A stretch of 64,000 nucleotides of DNA from Demetria terragena DSM 11295. Lineage in GTDB: Bacteria > Actinomycetota > Actinomycetes > Actinomycetales > Dermatophilaceae. How positions within the stretch are numbered: position 1 is the first letter of the stretch; each line of letters opens with the position of its first letter. Both the position numbers and the translations under genes were made by a program. This document shows positions 61,797-64,000 of the stretch, one piece after another. The notes under the pieces were generated by a model. The model saw only the letters and a list, made by a program, of their open reading frames with translations. It was not told where the DNA came from and searched no databases. The stretch lies in the NCBI RefSeq assembly GCF_000376825.1, contig NZ_AQXW01000004.1, positions 868,001 to 932,000 on the forward strand. Direction: 5' to 3'.

Positions 61797-62133
61797 AGGG
61801 ACGAGGCCCGGCTCGCCGCCGAAGCCACCCTTGCGCACGTCATCTGCGACGCCAACGACGATCTGTCTGCCGAGTCCTGGCGCACGCAGGTCCGCCAACT
61901 TCCTGTGTTTTGACCCCACAGGCCTTCGCGCCGCGCAGGTCGACGCTGTCACCGGAATAGAGAACTCTCTGGTCAAGCGGCAGCGCGACCGCTCGCTGCT
62001 GCAGATGGCCTCCGGCGTCGGCGCTCAGGTCGACCGGGCCGTCACCCTGTGTCGCCTCGACGAGCACTTCTTCGAAGACCTTTGGCACAGCCAACCTCCC
62101 CTCACCAACGGGGTGTTCGTTTTGTTCGTTTGA
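61797..62133 (+). pseudogene. Remnant of a type I restriction helicase (HsdR-like)
   Basis: Two frames carry adjoining fragments. The first (61797-61913) ends SAESWRTQVRQLPVF then a stop. The second continues DPTGLRAAQVDAVTGIENSL and LLQMASGVGAQVDRAVTL, which matches the start of the helicase domain of restriction R subunits (GLR..Q..A..GIE..L...R.L..MATG.GKT). The Walker A lysine is lost (SGVGAQ) and the rest of the helicase is absent. So it is frameshifted, mutated and truncated. No other gene is evident between 61747 and 62168. Confidence 0.55.
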
Positions 62134-62168
62134 GGTACGGTGAGGGCATCATCACCTGGGAGGTAGCC

Positions 62169-62663
62169 ATGAGTCGCGCAACCGCAGTACCCGCACCACG
62201 CACATACCTGACGGCCAATGAAAACGACGCTGAGATCCTCGACTTCGTGCGCGCTCTGGAGGCCGCCGGTGGCAAGGCAGCAGATGCGCGCCCGTCATTA
62301 GTAGCAGCTGACGGCACTCGTCTTGAGCTCCCGCCAGCCATGTTCGATGTGCTCAAACTGGTGGCCGAGGCGATGGCTGGCGGAATGGGGGTCAGCATCG
62401 CGCCGCTCAACGCGTTGCTCACTACCCAGGAGGCGGCTGACTATCTCGGCGTTTCCCGACCGACCCTCGTCCGGATTCTCGAGCGTGGGGATCTCCCGAT
62501 GGAAAAGCCAGGGCGGCATCGCTTCGTCCGGTTGAGCGACCTGGTCGACTTCCAGGATCGGCAGCGGGTCGAGCGCCGTCGCGCACTAGATGAGATGCAA
62601 CGGCAAGGTCAGGAAGATGGCCTCTACGACCTCACCGACGGACCCGCGCCACGCACCCGCTAA
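62169..62663 (+). CDS. Excisionase-type HTH antitoxin
   Basis: A 164-residue DNA-binding protein. The N-terminal ~90 residues are a dimerisation/antitoxin-like region; an excisionase-family helix-turn-helix follows (TTQEAADYLGVSRPTLVRILERGDLPMEKPGRHRFVRLSD). GGGAGG lies five bases before the ATG. The PIN-domain gene starts three bases past its stop, so the two form a toxin-antitoxin operon of the HTH/PIN kind. Confidence 0.88.
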   Translation: MSRATAVPAPRTYLTANENDAEILDFVRALEAAGGKAADARPSLVAADGTRLELPPAMFDVLKLVAEAMAGGMGVSIAPLNALLTTQEAADYLGVSRPTLVRILERGDLPMEKPGRHRFVRLSDLVDFQDRQRVERRRALDEMQRQGQEDGLYDLTDGPAPRTR

Positions 62664-62666
62664 CCC

Positions 62667-63227
62667 GTGGCCTTTCCTGTCTTCTTCGACACCTGTGCGC
62701 TGTTTGGAGGCACGCTCAACGACACGTTTCTGCGGCTCGCAGAGCGTGGGGCGTATCGCGTTCTCTGGTCCGAAGGCATCCTCGCTGAGCTTGAGCGGAA
62801 CCTGTGCGACCGGGCCGGTCAAGCTGCCGCCACCCACCGTCTGGCGGCAATGCGTGGCGCCTTCCCGGACGCCGCGGTGTCCGATTATGAAGATCTCGTT
62901 CCGGCCATGACCTGCGACCCGAAAGATCGCCATGTGCTCGCGGCTGCGGTGCGCGGGAATGCCGAAGTCCTCGTGACGTTCAATACCAGGGACTTTCCGG
63001 CATCATCAATCGAGCCGCACCGCATTACGCTCGCTGATCCAGATGACTTCCTGCTCGATCAGCTCGACCTCCACCCATCCCACGTGCTCAGCGCGCTCAG
63101 CGATCAGGTCCGCGATGCGCGAAGGCCACGACTGACCCTGTCGCGACTACTTGACATTCTCGAACGATCCGATGTGCCCAAGTTCGCCGCGGAGCTCCGG
63201 CGAAACGAGTTCAACGGCAAGCGATGA
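62667..63227 (+). CDS. PIN-domain toxin (putative RNase)
   Basis: A 186-residue PIN-domain protein. Acidic metal-binding residues appear in VFFDTCALFGG, in the ILAELERN helix, in CDPKDRHVLAAAV and in VTFNTRDFP, the normal four-position set. PIN toxins cleave tRNA, rRNA or mRNA. GTG start at 62667. Its antitoxin gene is immediately upstream. It lies between remnants of restriction-modification genes. Confidence 0.88.
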   Translation: MAFPVFFDTCALFGGTLNDTFLRLAERGAYRVLWSEGILAELERNLCDRAGQAAATHRLAAMRGAFPDAAVSDYEDLVPAMTCDPKDRHVLAAAVRGNAEVLVTFNTRDFPASSIEPHRITLADPDDFLLDQLDLHPSHVLSALSDQVRDARRPRLTLSRLLDILERSDVPKFAAELRRNEFNGKR

Positions 63228-63275
63228 GGTGCTGACTGACTCACGCCGCCTGGTAGACAACTGACCTACCTCCTG

Positions 63276-63600
63276 TTGATGAAGATGGCGCATGATCGCG
63301 CGAATCGAACGCTCGCCCCGGAGCGGATCGTCCCGGAGAAGTACTCCTGGAAGCGGCTTGTGGACGCCCACGGTGACCAGCTCGAGTCCGAGTACGCCAG
63401 CATCCTCACCGGGCTTTCCCGCGAGGACGGTGTCGTCGGCACGATCTTCTGGAAGGCTCAGAACCGGCTACTCACCGACTTCAAGCTGCACACAATGTTG
63501 CGTCTACCGACCGGCATCTCCTACGCCAACGGCGTCAAGGCCAATCCCCCTCGCCCGACGTCATCGCGCGCGAGATCGTCGAAGACCTCACCGCGGACTA
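63276..63600 (+). pseudogene. Remnant of a type I restriction methylase (HsdM-like) with internal deletion
   Basis: The frame reads an HsdM N-terminal stretch (SWKRLVDAHGDQLESEYASI, then GVVGTIFWKAQNRL) joined directly to a stretch normally ~200 residues later (LHTMLRLPTGISYANGVKANP). The SAM-binding region and the NPPF motif are missing. After KANP the frame is lost. A second frame gives a further fragment DVIAREIVEDLTADYRP. An inactive deletion derivative; no other gene is evident from 63228 to 63619. Confidence 0.65.
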
Positions 63601-63619
63601 CCGACCGGCACCCTCAGGC

Positions 63620-64000
63620 TCAGGTGCGGACGAGGTCTGCGGTCACCTCGAGGTGGCCCCGGTGCTGGGACAGCTCCTCATAGATGTGCATGAGGACACC
63701 GCCCTGGGTACGCGTGAACTCGGGCATGTCGTCCCGATCGCGGTCCGGTACGGGCCCACGCGGTGGCGCGGCACCGTCGAAGTCAGCGAGGTCTGTGCCG
63801 AGTTGCACTCGCGCACTGATGATCCGGTCGAGCAGGTGGTCGACCTTGCCGCGGGCGGTGAACTCGGCCGCGCGGTCCCTGGTGACCTCCCGATCGGCGA
63901 TCACTTGACCGCCCCAGAACTCCATGACGCCGAGGCAGTGGGTGACGATCTGGAACGGCGAATTGGCACCACTGAGGTCGGGCGACTCGTTGGCTCGGTC
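63620..64000 (-). CDS. DinB/DUF664 family protein, 5' end outside the window
   Basis: The C-terminal 126 residues of a DinB-fold metalloprotein; the frame is open to the window edge, so the start lies beyond 64000. Metal-ligand positions are His in FQIVTHCLGVMEFWGGQ and His in EELSQHRGHLE. Related actinobacterial proteins include mycothiol- or bacillithiol-dependent S-transferases. The 3' end lies just beyond the hsdM remnant on the opposite strand. Confidence 0.82.
   Translation of the reverse strand, partial: DRANESPDLSGANSPFQIVTHCLGVMEFWGGQVIADREVTRDRAAEFTARGKVDHLLDRIISARVQLGTDLADFDGAAPPRGPVPDRDRDDMPEFTRTQGGVLMHIYEELSQHRGHLEVTADLVRT

Overview
This is about 64 kb of high-GC DNA from an actinobacterium. 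Supporting signs are frequent GTG/TTG starts, many ATGA-type gene overlaps, a DUF222/HNH (13E12-like) gene, a mycobacterial-style murI–MBL–rph–rdgB block, the GatCAB amidotransferase and an AlkB–rubredoxin fusion. Gene content best fits Micrococcales, near Dermacoccaceae/Dermatophilaceae/Intrasporangiaceae, but that is inference and I cannot name a genus. Most of the window is chromosomal core; only the last ~2.3 kb looks like a decaying accessory island.

Layout. 0-9.3 kb: a YihY membrane protein, then a LysR regulator divergent from a quaternary-amine (glycine/proline betaine) catabolic operon of DgcA-like demethylase, Rieske oxygenase, its reductase and a BCCT importer, closed by a strong terminator shared with tRNA-Lys. 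9.5-14.5 kb: threonine-to-glycine genes tdh-kbl, a DUF3618 protein with an orphan GroES-like protein, a Bcp peroxiredoxin and a GntP permease. 14.5-21 kb: tRNA-Leu, then the leftward murI–MBL phosphodiesterase–rph–rdgB–molybdopterin oxidoreductase run, a FAH-family hydrolase and a putative DNA glycosylase. 21-33 kb and 41-43 kb: branched-chain amino acid synthesis (cimA, ilvE, leuB, ilvC, ilvN, ilvB, ilvD) with unrelated genes between. cimA and ilvB each have a leader-peptide attenuator, and leuB and ilvB share a GTGAGAC-type palindrome.

33-46 kb: a FusB-like zinc protein, an HxlR/MFS/thioesterase/reductase operon, a DUF222-HNH gene behind a LexA-type box, an ABC exporter, ilvD, a SixA phosphatase, a 2-hydroxyacid dehydrogenase, a PQQ-type sugar dehydrogenase lipoprotein and an HdeD-like protein. 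46-48 kb: a secreted protein with a non-canonical sorting signal and two class F sortases with lipoprotein-type N-termini. 48-53 kb: gatCAB, a secreted M15 peptidase and signal peptidase I.

53.4-57 kb: a six-gene, start-stop-coupled envelope operon of three secreted DUF6230-like paralogues, two DUF6114-like membrane proteins and one further secreted protein. This is the best candidate for an undescribed system. 57-60.6 kb: a compact alkane hydroxylase operon (AlkB–rubredoxin, ferredoxin, reductase, TetR) with a striking composite dyad upstream of alkB. 60.6-64 kb: a secreted BNR-repeat protein, remnants of type I restriction genes (hsdR-like, hsdM-like) flanking an intact HTH/PIN toxin-antitoxin pair, and a DinB-family gene cut by the window edge.
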